The translations under genes and the position numbers were made by a program. The notes below the pieces were generated by a model, which did not search any database, was not told the DNA's origin, and worked only from the letters and a program-made list of their open reading frames with translations. A stretch of DNA of 64,000 nucleotides. Source: Arachis hypogaea. Taxonomy: Eukaryota; Streptophyta; Magnoliopsida; Fabales; Fabaceae. This document shows positions 23,793-34,722 of the stretch, in pieces (within the stretch, counting starts at the first letter, position 1; every line of letters begins with the position of its first letter). Location: assembly GCF_003086295.3 (NCBI RefSeq), contig NC_092040.1:61979559-62043558 (forward strand). Reading direction: 5' to 3'.

Positions 23793-24076
23793 CTGATAAA
23801 CCAGGCTGCAAAACAAGGAAAGAAGCAGTTCATAAGGAAATTCATTAGACACAAAAGAGCACAATCGGTTTTATCATTCTACCTGCCCCAGTTTCGGACA
23901 TCTGTCCCTCCTCCGAGTCCAAGTCCTTCCCATACTAACTACAACAACACAAACACCATCATGTCAGTAAACAAAATAACTATATATTCTTAATCAGCTG
24001 AGGAATTTTGTAAAAGAAAAATTCTACAGATCGATGCAAAGTGAAGAAAACACAAGTCCTCAACCTGAGCCATTAC

Positions 24077-24118
24077 TTGAGCAGCATCCTATCTTTACCA
24101 ATAGTCTTCAGTACTACC
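24077..24118 (-). pseudogene. Possible third exon of the captured plastid-protein gene
   Basis: Minus strand block between a TATAG acceptor and a possible GTAATG donor. Read in the phase left by the preceding exon it gives VVLKTIGKDRMLL. The phase fits, but the block is short and the splice sites are guesses. Confidence 0.3.
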
Positions 24119-24397
24119 TATACCACAAAAGAAAACCAGTTTATATTAAGCTATTCAACAACAAAGTGTTTTCATAAGTCATAACCAAATCAAATAACTC
24201 CTAAGTGATTTCGTAAATTTTGTATTAGGTCTTCTCTCTTTAAAGCCAAGATAAATCCAAGATAAATCCTAAAAAGTTAAAACCCCAACACCAACAAGCA
24301 TGGTTAACAGAACCGAAACAGCACTGACAGGGTCATCTTTTTTACCTAAATAAATTATTATAGAAAAAATTAATGAAATTGCATAATAAAATCATAC

Positions 24398-24498
24398 ATC
24401 TGAAGAGCTAACATGGCGAGGGGTGATGGAGCCTCCAATCTGCACCAGTCCATCAGCGGTGAACAATGTAATTCTATCCTCATGAACCCATTGAATTT
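24398..24498 (-). pseudogene. Captured exon 2 of a probable plastid-targeted protein
   Basis: Minus strand, between acceptor TTTCTCAG and donor GTATGA. It is 101 nt and continues the phase of exon 1 exactly (one base carried over), giving 34 residues that include QWVHEDRITLFTADG and VQIGGSITPRH. The frame is open and the splice phase is preserved, so this is real exon sequence. I do not recognise the family. The intron to exon 1 contains a truncated Au SINE. Confidence 0.65.
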
Positions 24499-24547
24499 CT
24501 GAGAAATCATTGAAACAAATTAGCAATATAGTACTTAGCAAATAAAT

Positions 24548-24629
24548 TACACCCGTTGGGTGCAGCCCTTCTCGGGACCCTGCGTGAACGCGGGATGCTT
24601 GTGAACCAGGCCGCTTTTTTTTTTTTTTT
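24548..24629 (+). mobile_element. 5'-truncated Au-type SINE
   Basis: 82 bp matching, from memory, the 3' end of the plant Au SINE: a CCCTTC..GGGACCCTGCG core, then GCGGGATGCTTGTG, ACCAGGCCGC and a T-run, the usual Au 3' end. It is flanked by a 15-bp direct repeat ACTTAGCAAATAAAT (24533-24547, 24630-24644). The repeat shows it arrived as a truncated copy. It lies in the intron between the two plastid-protein exons inside the CACTA element. Confidence 0.85.
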
Positions 24630-25154
24630 ACTTAGCAAATAAATCTCATCAGCATAAAAGTGCAGTATATCATTTTCCAAAATGCAGACTCTGATGAAGG
24701 CAATCTCAGTTATCGATCAATTAAAACTTAAAAAGTACCAAATGCCATGAATCCAAAAAGCACTGCACCCTTCAATAACCTAAAAATCCTCTGAAAGTTT
24801 ATAAATTATACTTGAAGAATACCTAACTCAACTAAAGAAGCAAAATCACTAGGCCTTGAAGAAACAAAATAACCATAACTTAGAGCACATAAACATCGAA
24901 AAGAATAAGCAAAAGCTCCACCATTTCATTTCAACAAAAACTAATTTTAATTTTCAAGATTTCAGCTCAAATATTCTAAAAAAGCACACACATTTGAATA
25001 TTATATATACAAAAATATGTTTCACAACTTGCACAATCACAACTAGCACTGTAGAATCAAATTCCGCAATTGAAATGAACTTCAATTACAACAATCAGTG
25101 AAAGGAAAATCCAGCTACTTGAATGAAATTTCAGGAAAAAGAAGGAAAGATTAC

Positions 25155-25392
25155 CAGAGTCGGATTGGAACCACGGGAAAGATCGAAAAGGATCATCACC
25201 GGATAGGTTGGAAGAGTCATCGGTGGCTTTGACCACGATATGATGGCGAGAAGAACGAGATGATGAGAAATTGAATGAGGATCTGAAAAGCGGGGAGAGA
25301 GGAGATGATAGCGTGGAACGAGAAATTGATGCAAGAGAAGAAGGGAATCTGAATCTTGAGGAGATGATAGCGGTGGAAGAAGCCCTAGCAAT
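25155..25392 (-). pseudogene. Captured exon 1 (transit peptide) of a probable plastid-targeted protein
   Basis: Minus strand, 238 nt, ending at a donor GGTAATC. The reading frame starts at an ATT that replaces the expected ATG in a CGCCATT context. It runs ARASSTAIISSRFRFPSSLA and further Ser/Arg-rich residues, then VVKATDD and FRSFPWFQSDS. Rich in Ser and Arg, poor in acids and ending in VKA, it looks like a chloroplast transit peptide with its cleavage region. It joins exon 2 in phase. The longer minus-strand ORF 25131-25952 reads this DNA in a different frame and is not the gene. Confidence 0.6.
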
Positions 25393-26029
25393 GGCGGTGG
25401 AGTTTCAGCGGCGACCAAGCACCCTTTCTTCTCTCCTCCATCGCGTTTTCTCTCTCCCTCGAGCTCTCTTTCACCGGCGCTCGACAGCGGTGGAGCCATA
25501 TGTGGCGTCGTCGTTTCTTTCCTTCCTTCCCCTCTCCTCTCTTCTTCTCTTCTTCTTCCTGTGCTCCCCTTTTCTGATTTCTTCTCTTTCATGTGTGTGA
25601 GTTGAGGGAGGATGAGAGTACGTGAGTGAGGCTGAATGGATACGAAAAGGGGGAAAAATTTACCTAATGTGAGAGTGCAGCAAACAGAAGCGACGATGAA
25701 GACTAGTGATGGCGTGGTGAGTGGTGAGTGACAAATATGAGTGACTGGTGGAGATGGTGAGTGGTGAGTGGTGAATGGTGAGTGTTGACTGGTGATGGCG
25801 ATCCCTTTCTCTGATTTGGGGGTGATGAGTGGCGCGAAGAAGGGAAAAGCTAAGGGTAGTGATGATCGAGTGTTATGTTTTCGGTGGCTAAGGGTTATGT
25901 TTTCTGATTTGGCTAAGTGTTTGTACGCATGTATCATTTGGGGAAAATTCAAAAAATTTACTAAGTGTTGTTGGAAATTTCACTTAGATACATTAGGCAA
26001 CACTTTTGAAGCGCACCCAAAACTTAATA
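25393..26029 (-). other. CACTA interior, probable captured 5' flank
   Basis: Upstream of captured exon 1 on the minus strand. It has CT/GA-rich sequence and a run of GTGAGTGGTGAGTG-type imperfect repeats (25,715-25,795). It may be the captured 5' UTR or promoter; no signal proves it. Confidence 0.35.
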
Positions 26030-26250
26030 AATAGGCTACTCTTAAAAAGCGTTTTCTTTGATATAAAAGTGTACCCATAGATATTAACATACGGCTACGC
26101 TTTATAAGTGATTTCTATAATATCTAAGGCTACACTTTTTAAATGATGCCAGAATTATGTTTCCTTTTCTCTAAAAAACAGGCAACAATGAGAAAAGCGT
26201 AGCCTATTCTATGAATAGGCTACGCTTTTCAAATGTAGCTTAAAAAAAGT
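26030..26250 (-). repeat. CACTA right subterminal repeats
   Basis: Inverted counterparts of the left array: GGCTACGCTTT, GGCTACACTTTT and AAAAGCGTAGCC words up to the right terminal repeat. Confidence 0.8.
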
Positions 26251-26309
26251 GTGGCTGAATGGGTATTTTTCTTGTAGTGATAGCAAAAATTTTTGAAAAA
26301 CAGAGCACC

Positions 26310-26565
26310 ATCCACGCGTACGCGCACTGCGCGCGGACGCGTGCATCAAGCGTTTTCGACCATCCACGCGCACGCGCCAGCCGTGCGTACGCGTGGATTG
26401 AGAAGTTCCACATTCCATACATTTTCCAGAGAGCTGTGCCTGCACTGCGCTAACGTTGTGCCTTTGGCACAACCCAACTCGCGCGTACGCGCACATGACG
26501 CGTACGCACCACTCTCGAAATAAACCATCCGCGCGCACGCGGCATGCTCGCGTACGCGCGGATTT
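26310..26565. repeat. CpG-rich palindromic block (CGCGTACGCG type)
   Basis: About eight copies of ACGCGTACGCG-like words, in a context close to the CpG blocks of the D and F LTRs and of H (18,250-18,280, 29,570-29,605, 31,605-31,650, 32,040-32,640). Confidence 0.75.
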
Positions 26566-26689
26566 CTATCCTTCACCACATTTCTTTTCTTCTCCTCTTT
26601 CTATTTCTTTCCTTCTCCTTTCTTCTTCCCTCCTCCTACCCCTCATCCAACACTTCCAAACACCATCGATAACCATTTATTTTAATTAG

Positions 26690-26762
26690 TTATTAGTTAG
26701 TTAGTTAGTTAATTAGTTAGTTAATTAGTTAGTTAGTTAGTTTATTAGTTAGTTTTAGTTTA
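26690..26762 (+). repeat. TTAG-type microsatellite
   Basis: Imperfect (TTAG)n with TTAA variants. Confidence 0.85.
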
Positions 26763-27485
26763 GTTTTCATTTTATTTTTTCTCTTTTCATCATAAGTGTT
26801 GGATTATTGACTTTGTTTACTATACATTGCTGCCCCTTATTGCCTAAATGCTATTTTAGCATGAATATTTTTAGATAATCTTTGTTGGATCTATGATTGA
26901 GGTTATATTTTGCTACTTGGTTTTGAGTTTTTCATGCTTACCTTTTGAAAAATACCAAGTGATGAGAATTGCCTTCGAGCTTGTGACTCTTTTGAATTGC
27001 ATGTTGTAACTAGCCACCATGTGATTTGAACTCTCTCTTTGAGTGGGCAACCTCTTGATGGATGATGTTGAGCATTTACCTTAATGCATTGTATTTCATG
27101 ATCATATGCATCCATATGTGTTTAACTTGAATGCTTTCATGCTTCTCTAATGCTTGTCTTACCTTACAAGTTCACTTAAAGCATCTCAAGCATACTAGAA
27201 TAAGTAAAGTGCATGCTTCTTTTGTGACATAACTTTTATGCTAATGTGTGTTCTAAACCGCACAATTTAGAATTCACACACTTATTTGTCATTAATGTCA
27301 CACTCACCTCATTCTAGTGATTTACCTCATTCCAACAATGTATGCTTCCTTGCTTTTATATCTTCTCAACTTATGGTGTTATATTTTTGTCTTTCATGAT
27401 GAATACACCACAAGCAATAACGGAAGCAAGACTAAGGACACGTAGCAATCCGGAGAGTCGCTGTACCCCCTTGCTCATCTTTGAG

Positions 27486-27539
27486 TGCACCGAGGACAGT
27501 GCAAACTTTTAAATGTGGGGAGGTCGTCCGACCGGTCGG
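27486..27539 (+). other. Internal copy of the hairpin-PPT module in element D
   Basis: GCACCGAGGACAGTGC (27487-27502) can form a stem with one mismatch around an AGGA loop. It is followed by TTTAAATGTGGGGAGG, nearly the same as the true PPT at 29116-29131. A perfect 12-bp palindrome CCGACCGGTCGG follows at 27528-27539. Same order as the module at the 3' LTR. Confidence 0.6.
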
Positions 27540-29094
<1,555 letters not shown>

Positions 29095-29131
29095 AAGCAT
29101 GAGGACATGCTTGGTTTAAGTGTGGGGAGGT
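29095..29131 (+). other. AGGA-loop hairpin and polypurine tract of element D
   Basis: AAGCATGAGGACATGCTT (29095-29112) has a perfect 7-bp stem and AGGA loop. Next come TTTAAGTGTGGGGAGGT and the 3' LTR at 29132. The purine run is the plus-strand primer site. Stem bases differ from the TTGCTTG/CAAGCAA version in A, B, C and E, but pairing and loop are kept. Confidence 0.8.
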
Positions 29132-30711
29132 TGATAAACCCCATTTGTAGGGTTTATCTTGTATTGATTTTAGGGGATTTTATCACCTTTTACCCACATT
29201 TATTCAATGGAATAGCATGGTTTTATAACTTCTCCCTTAATTGTGCTTAAGAGTGAAAACATGCTTTTTAGGTCTTAAAATAGCTAAATTTAATTCTCCT
29301 TGATTCTATTAGATGCCTTGATATGTTTTCTAAGTGATTTCAGATTTAGGAGGCAAGGATTGGACCAAGGGAATGAAGGAAAAGCATGTAGAAATGGAGA
29401 ACTCATGAAGAAATAAAGGAAACGCAAAAGCTGTCAAGCTGACCTCTTCGCACTTAATCGACCATAACTTGAGCTACAGAGGTCCAAATGATGCGGTTCT
29501 AGTTGGGTTGAAAAGCTAACATTTGGGGCTTCAAAACGATATAAGATTTGCCATAGTTGCTACACGTATGGTGACACGTATGCGCACTGTACGCGCACGC
29601 GTCGTTGTTGCCATATGGTCCACTTAAAGCAATACGTGGCCAGCGAATTCTAAAGCCTTGTGGGCCCAATCCAACTCATTTCTGATGCTATTTAAGCCAA
29701 GGATTGAAGGGGGAATGGGGATACTTTTCATACTTTAGATGTTAGTTATCATTAGTTTAGTTTAGCTTAGTTTTAGTAGTTAGAGTTAGTTTCTAGAGAG
29801 AGAAGCTCTCACTTCTCTCTAGGATTAGGATTAAGATTAGGTTTAGTTCTTAGATCTAGGTTTTAATCTTTGCTTTCTTCCACTTCTATCTCTCAACTTT
29901 TTGTTGCTACATTCATCTTCTTCTACTCTTTTGTTGTAATTTCCTTTAGGTTGTTCTTACATTTTGTTGTAGATCTAGTATTGTTCCTTCTACTTTCTTC
30001 CCATTCAATAAAAGGTAATTCATAATAAATGTGTTTCTTTTAATTGTTGTTGTTAATTCATTGCAATAAATGTTGTTAGATTCTATTCTTGTTGTCAATT
30101 TGCTTTTCTTTTCTTTTGTGCCTTCCAAGTGTTTGATGAAATGCTTGGTTGGATTTTGGTGTGGGTTTTGTTCCTCTTGGCCTAGGTAGAGTAATTAGTG
30201 ACTCTTGAGTTATCTAATTCCTTTGTTGATTGATAATTAGAAGTTGCTAATTGATTTGAATGCCTCTAAAGCTAGTCTTTCCTTTAGGAGTTGATTAGGA
30301 CTTGAGGAATCAAATTGATTCATCCACTTGACTTTCCTCCATGGTTAGAGGTTAACTAAGTGGGAGCAATACACAATTCTCATCACAATTGAGAAGGATA
30401 ACTAGGATAGGACTTATAGTTCTCATATCTTGCCAAGAGCTTTATTAGTTGTTAGTTTATTTTCTTTACCATTTATATTTCTTGTCTAAAATCTCAAAAA
30501 CCCCAAAATAACTCACAACCAATAACAAGACACTTTATTGTAATTCCTAGGGAGAACGACCCGAGGTTTCAATAATTCGGTTTATAAATTTAGGGGTTTG
30601 TTTTAGTGACAAACAAATTTTTGTATGAAAAGATTATTGTTTGGTTTAGAAACTATACTTGCAACGAGAATTCATTTGTGAAATTCTAAACCATCAAAAA
30701 TCTAATCATCA
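29132..30711 (+). repeat. Element D 3' LTR
   Basis: 1,580 bp, close copy of 17807-19367, same ends (TGATAAACCCC to AATCATCA), followed by the CTCTA duplication. Confidence 0.95.
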
Positions 30712-30716
30712 CTCTA

Positions 30717-31130
30717 GACTCGGATTTCATAAGCAAATGTTATTATAAGCCTTTACCGGTTTAGCATAATTAACTTATTTATCATGAAAAAAAATCGTTA
30801 GTTGCTCGCGAGATTAAAACTTAAAGTCATATCATAGATAAGTACTCAGTAACAGAAAATAACATATATACATATAAACAAACATACACATGAGTTAAGC
30901 TCAGAAATACATGTCATCTACCAAAAGACCAAGTACTACAGCAGATTATATACATATGTACAGACACAAAAGAGGAAGCCAGTCCCAACCCTCACACGGG
31001 TTTCCTAAACGAAAACCAAACTACTAAGAGGTTCTACCCCTCTAAAAGTACTACAAAAGTGAGAGAAAAGTAATACTACGATCATTAAATAGGAGTAGAA
31101 GATCCGCCGTGCCTAACTCTGCTGTGCCCT
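30717..31130 (-). other. Unassigned sequence right of element D
   Basis: Continuation of the unit at 16590-17806 that D split. No coding sequence seen in this part. On the minus strand it follows the stop of the acidic ORF fragment at 31131 and could be its 3' UTR. Confidence 0.4.
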
Positions 31131-31392
31131 CTAAACCTCCTCCAGATAAGAGGCCCAAGATCCCTCAGAATACAAATCCTCCTTGGACTCTGAATCCTGC
31201 TTTGACTCGTCATTCCAGACAAGATGACCATCTAAAGGATCGGCCTCCAAGGCTGATCTCACAAATTCCAGAAGGTCATCAGACTCGATAGGCTCAGACT
31301 GAAAAACGGGAATCGAAAGGTGCTGTGCAAGGCCTAAGTCAGTCTCATGTGTGAGGGGCGCATCTGGGAGAAGTAAGTCTTGGCATGGTCCT
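31131..31392 (-). pseudogene. C-terminal fragment of an unrecognised acidic ORF
   Basis: Minus strand open frame cut at its 5' side by LTR fragment H at 31393. It includes DLLEFVRSALEADPLDGHLV, WNDESKQDSESKEDLYSEGS and ends SYLEEV. The strongly acidic C-terminus resembles proteins I associate with legume repeats, but I cannot name a family. It may belong to the repeat that D disrupted. Confidence 0.4.
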
Positions 31393-31681
31393 TGATAGAC
31401 CCCAATTTTGTGGTTTATCATCGGTTGAATTTAAGGGATTTTATCATCTTTTCTCACATTTATTCAATAAAATAGCTTGATTTTGTGAATTTCTCCTAAA
31501 TTGTTCTTAAGATTGGGTTGAAGGAATGAAGAAAAATCATGCAAAAATGGAGAATTCATGAAGAAATGAGGATTTGCTAAACTCAAGGCCATACGCACAC
31601 GTCACCCCACGCGTACGCGTGAGAAGGAGATTCGCCAGCGACACGTACGTATGACCAGGAAAGTTTCCAACAATGTGTACA
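31393..31681 (+). repeat. Element H: LTR start fragment of the TGATAAACC family
   Basis: Begins TGATAGACCCCAATTTTGTG and follows the D LTR pattern (GGTTTATC, GGGATTTTATCA, TTTATTCAAT, then the CpG block). It is interrupted at 31682 by element F. Only the first 289 bp are in view. Confidence 0.7.
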
Positions 31682-32039
31682 TGATGACAAGTCATCTTAG
31701 GCTAGTTTCACTAGCATTTCTAATTGTTTTTAATAAGGTTTTATGCACTTTCCTACACAATAAGTAAGTGATTAGATTGGAATTTCATGTTTGTCTCGAT
31801 TCTATCAAACATTCTTGATTTTATGCATTATCATCAGATTTATGCAAGATTTATTTGATTATTATGAAATGATGCAAAACCTTATGATTTTGGTGAGACT
31901 TTGATTGCATGTTTGATTGATGGCAGGTGGAAAGATTAAAAGAAAAAACCATAGAAAGAAGCAGGACAGAAGAACATAGCGCTCATTTGGAAAACATTAC
32001 GTTCCCCTGCAGCATCAACATTGGCGCTACGTTCACTTT

Positions 32040-32640
32040 CAAAGAACGCTACGCTTTCCAGCGATGCGCACGTGTACAGGGTGCTTACGCGCAGAATGAC
32101 ATTTTTGCAATCCACGCATACGGGTGGTAGACGCGTACGCGTGGGTGGGGGATCAGCGCTCTTCAGCAAAGAGCACTACGTTCTCTTGAACGAGCCCCTG
32201 TGACACTTTCAAAAAAATGGGATTGAGGAATTGTCACCGATGCGTATGTGTGCATGACACGTACGCGTGCATGACGCGTACGTACGTTCTCTTGAACGAG
32301 CCCTTACGACACTTTAAAAAAAATGGGATTGAGGAACTGTCACCGATGCGTACGCGTGCATGACGCATACACGTGCATGACGCGTACGCGTGGGTGTAAT
32401 AATGGTGATGGTTTGTGCAAACGCGTACATGGAGCATCAGCGCAAAAGAGGCATTTTGCAATCCGTACGTATGCGTAGGTGACGCGTATGCGTGGGTAGC
32501 GCTCTTTGCACGAACGCTACGCTCGTTTGGAGAGCTCTGTTAGGGACGCATGAGCGTACATCAAGCGTACACGTTATGAGTACCCATCGAGCACAGACGC
32601 GCACGCGCAGGAGACACGTACGCGTCGGTGAATGAGCGTT
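32040..32640. repeat. CpG-rich tandem region in the F LTR
   Basis: Many ACGCGTACGCGTG words. A unit of about 106 bp starting GTTCTCTTGAACGAGCCC is directly repeated (32180 and 32286). ORFs here are products of the repeat. Confidence 0.8.
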
Positions 32641-32770
32641 ACGCTCTCTTTGAGAATTCTACGTTCTCCTGAAACTAAGTCCACCATACCAACTGAAGTC
32701 CCTATTTTGACTTGTTTCAACCAAGGCCAAAAAGCCCAATCCAAGTACTTGAAGACTGAATTGGAAGGTG

Positions 32771-32779
32771 TATAAATAG
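32771..32779 (+). promoter_or_regulatory. Probable TATA box of the F LTR
   Basis: TATAAATAG, followed by AGG, 1,090 bases into the LTR. Confidence 0.55.
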
Positions 32780-33604
32780 AGGAGAATTTGATTTCATAGA
32801 GGAGTTTTGGAGTTTTTATTTTAGGCAGGCTAGTCAGTAGGGAATTGGAGCATAGAGAGTTAGTTACAGATCTGAAATTGTAATTTTCCTTCAGCTATTT
32901 TCTTTAGCACTTCTCTGTACTTTCTAATTTCTGGTTTTACTTGAGCTATGATGAACTAAACCCCAAATTCATTAGGGGTAGGAGCTCTATTGTAATTCTA
33001 ACGAATCAATGAAATTCTTCTTCTTCTCAATTCAATTGTGTAGCTGATGAGCGGATAATTTATACGCTTTTTGGTACTATTTTTAGGTAGTTTTTAGTAG
33101 GATCTAGCTACTTTTAGGGATGTTTTCATTAGTTTTTATGCTAAATCCACATTTCTGGACTTTACTATGAATTTGTGAGTTTTTATGTGATTTCAGGTAA
33201 TTTCTGGCTGAAATTGAGGGACCTAAGCAAAACTCTGATAGAAGGCTGATAAAGGACTGCTGATGCTGTTAGATTCTGACCTCCCTGCACTCATAATGGA
33301 TTTTCTGGAGCTACAGAACTCCAGAGCTTTCCAGCAATATATAATAGTCCATACTTTATTCAAGATTAGACAACGTAAACTGGCGCTTAACTCCAGTTCC
33401 ATGCTGCATTCTGGAGTCAAATGCCAGAAACACGTCACGAACCAGAGTTGAATGCCAAAAACACGTTACAACTTGGCGTTCAGCTCCAAAAGAAGCCTCT
33501 GCACCTGTAAAGCTCAAGCTCAGCCCAAGCACACACCAAGTGGGTCACGGAAGTGGATTTCTGCATCAATTACTTACTTCTGTAAACCCTAGTAGCTAGT
33601 CTAG

Positions 33605-33613
33605 TATAAATAG
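33605..33613 (+). promoter_or_regulatory. Probable TATA box of the E 5' LTR
   Basis: TATAAATAG in AGTCTAGTATAAATAGGAC. Conserved in the 3' LTR (55072) and in LTR G (63702). Confidence 0.6.
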
Positions 33614-34633
33614 GACATTTCACTATTGTACTAGGCGTCTTTGAACATTCGGTCTTTTGACCAGATCCAGGATTGAATTTTTGATCCTATGCTCACGTTT
33701 TGTGGGCTGGCCATTCGGCCATGCATGGACCATCATCACTTATGTATTTTCAACGGTGGAGTTTCTCCACACCATATATTAAGGGTGTGGAGCTCTGTTG
33801 TACCTCGAGTTTTAATGCAATTACTACTATTTTCTATTCAATTCAGTTTATTCCTATTCTAAGATATTCGTTGCACTTCACCATGAAGAATGTGATGATC
33901 CGTGACACTCATCATCATTCTCACCTATGAACGCGTGACTGACAACCACCTCCGTTCTACCATAGACCGAACGCATATCTCTTGGATTCCTTAATCAGAA
34001 TCTTCGTGGTATAAGCTAGAATTGATAGCGGCATTCATGAGAATTCGGAAAGTCTGAACCTTGTTTGTGGTATTCTGAGTAGGATTCAGGGATTGAATGA
34101 CTGTGACGAGCTTCAAACTCACGATTGTTGGGCGTGATGACAAACGCAAAAGAATCAATGGATTCTATTCAGACATGATCGAGAACTGACAGATGATTAA
34201 CCGTGCTGTTACAGAGCATTTGGACCATTTTCACTGAGAGGATGGGATGTAGCCATTGACAACGGTGATGCCCTACATACAACTTGCCATGGAAAGATAA
34301 AAAGGATTGGATGAAGGCAGTAGGAAAGCAGAGATTCAAAAGGAGCACAGCTTCTTCAAACGCCTATCTGAAATTCCCACCAATGATTTACATAAGTATT
34401 TCTATTTGTATTTTCTGTTGATTTATTGTTATTATTCGAGAACTCCATAATAATTTATTATCCGCCTAACTGAGATTTACAAGATGACCATAGCTTGCTT
34501 CATACCAACAATCTCCGTGGGATCGACCCTTACTCACGTAAGGTTCATTACTTGGACGACCCAGTGCACTTGTTGGTTTGTTGTGCGAAGTTGTGAAGTT
34601 ATGTTTGGACCATGGTATCATGCACCAAGTGTT

Positions 34634-34650
34634 TGGAGCCATTACCAGGG
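34634..34650 (+). other. Fossil primer binding site inside the E LTR
   Basis: After GCACCA, where A- and C-type LTRs end, comes AGTGTTTGGAGCCATTACCA. This is a decayed PBS (TGGCGCCATTACCAGGG in the 3' LTR copy, 56103-56119). The LTR nevertheless continues 72 more bases in both copies before the working PBS at 34706. Confidence 0.75.
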
Positions 34651-34705
34651 AGAGAACGAACATGAATGCCATTATCAGAAATCACAATTTTGCCTATCAA
34701 GTTTT

Positions 34706-34722
34706 TGGCGCCGTTGCCGGAG
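34706..34722 (+). other. Primer binding site, element E
   Basis: TGGCGCCGTTGCCGGAG, one mismatch to the tRNA-Asp 3' end complement, six bases after the LTR end. Followed by ATTGTTCGAGTTTGGACAA as in A and C. Confidence 0.9.

Larger units (their letters stand above)
21429..26279. mobile_element. Non-autonomous CACTA (En/Spm) DNA transposon carrying gene fragments
   Basis: Starts CACTACAAGAAAAATACCCA and ends with the exact inverse; the terminal inverted repeats are identical over 25 bp. A 3-bp duplication ATA flanks it (21426-21428, 26280-26282), as expected for CACTA elements. Subterminal repeats of GGCTACGCTTTT fill both ends. No transposase domain is seen; a minus-strand coiled-coil-like fragment (QQLKEKATTLKDKLGDMKAK, near 22,200-22,290) could be a transposase C-terminal scrap but is uncertain. 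The interior holds minus-strand exon fragments of at least two host genes and a truncated SINE. Mobility would depend on transposase from elsewhere. Confidence 0.95.
26283..27485 (+). other. Element D interior right of the CACTA
   Basis: Non-coding. It contains a CpG-rich block of CGCGTACGCG-type palindromes (26,310-26,565), which creates overlapping spurious ORFs on both strands. It also has a TTAG microsatellite (26,690-26,760). No gene recognised. Confidence 0.6.
31682..33044 (+). repeat. Element F 5' LTR, first part (split by element E)
   Basis: Starts TGATGACAAGTCATCTTAGG and is followed from 56174 by its second part, which ends at the F PBS. It contains a dense CpG-rich tandem region (32,040-32,640), a TATA box (32771) and, near 33,000, the sequence into which E inserted (GTAGC). 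Joined length is about 2.2 kb. Preceding bases GTACA should be the target duplication; the partner is outside the window. Confidence 0.8.
33045..34699 (+). repeat. Element E 5' LTR
   Basis: 1,655 bp, TGATGAGCGGATAATTTATA to GCCTATCA. Compared with the 3' LTR it lacks about 43 bp near 33,322. It has a TATA box at 33605 and an internal fossil PBS at 34634-34650. Confidence 0.93.

Noticed and set aside
25131..25952. 273-codon minus-strand ORF in the CACTA element
   Set aside because: It reads captured exon 1 in a different frame; the transit-peptide frame joins exon 2 in phase, this one does not. Low-complexity Ser/Pro/Leu composition comes from CT-rich DNA.
26209..26579. Overlapping Arg/Ala/Cys-rich ORFs on both strands
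   Set aside because: Produced by the CGCGTACGCG palindromic repeats, open in many frames at once.
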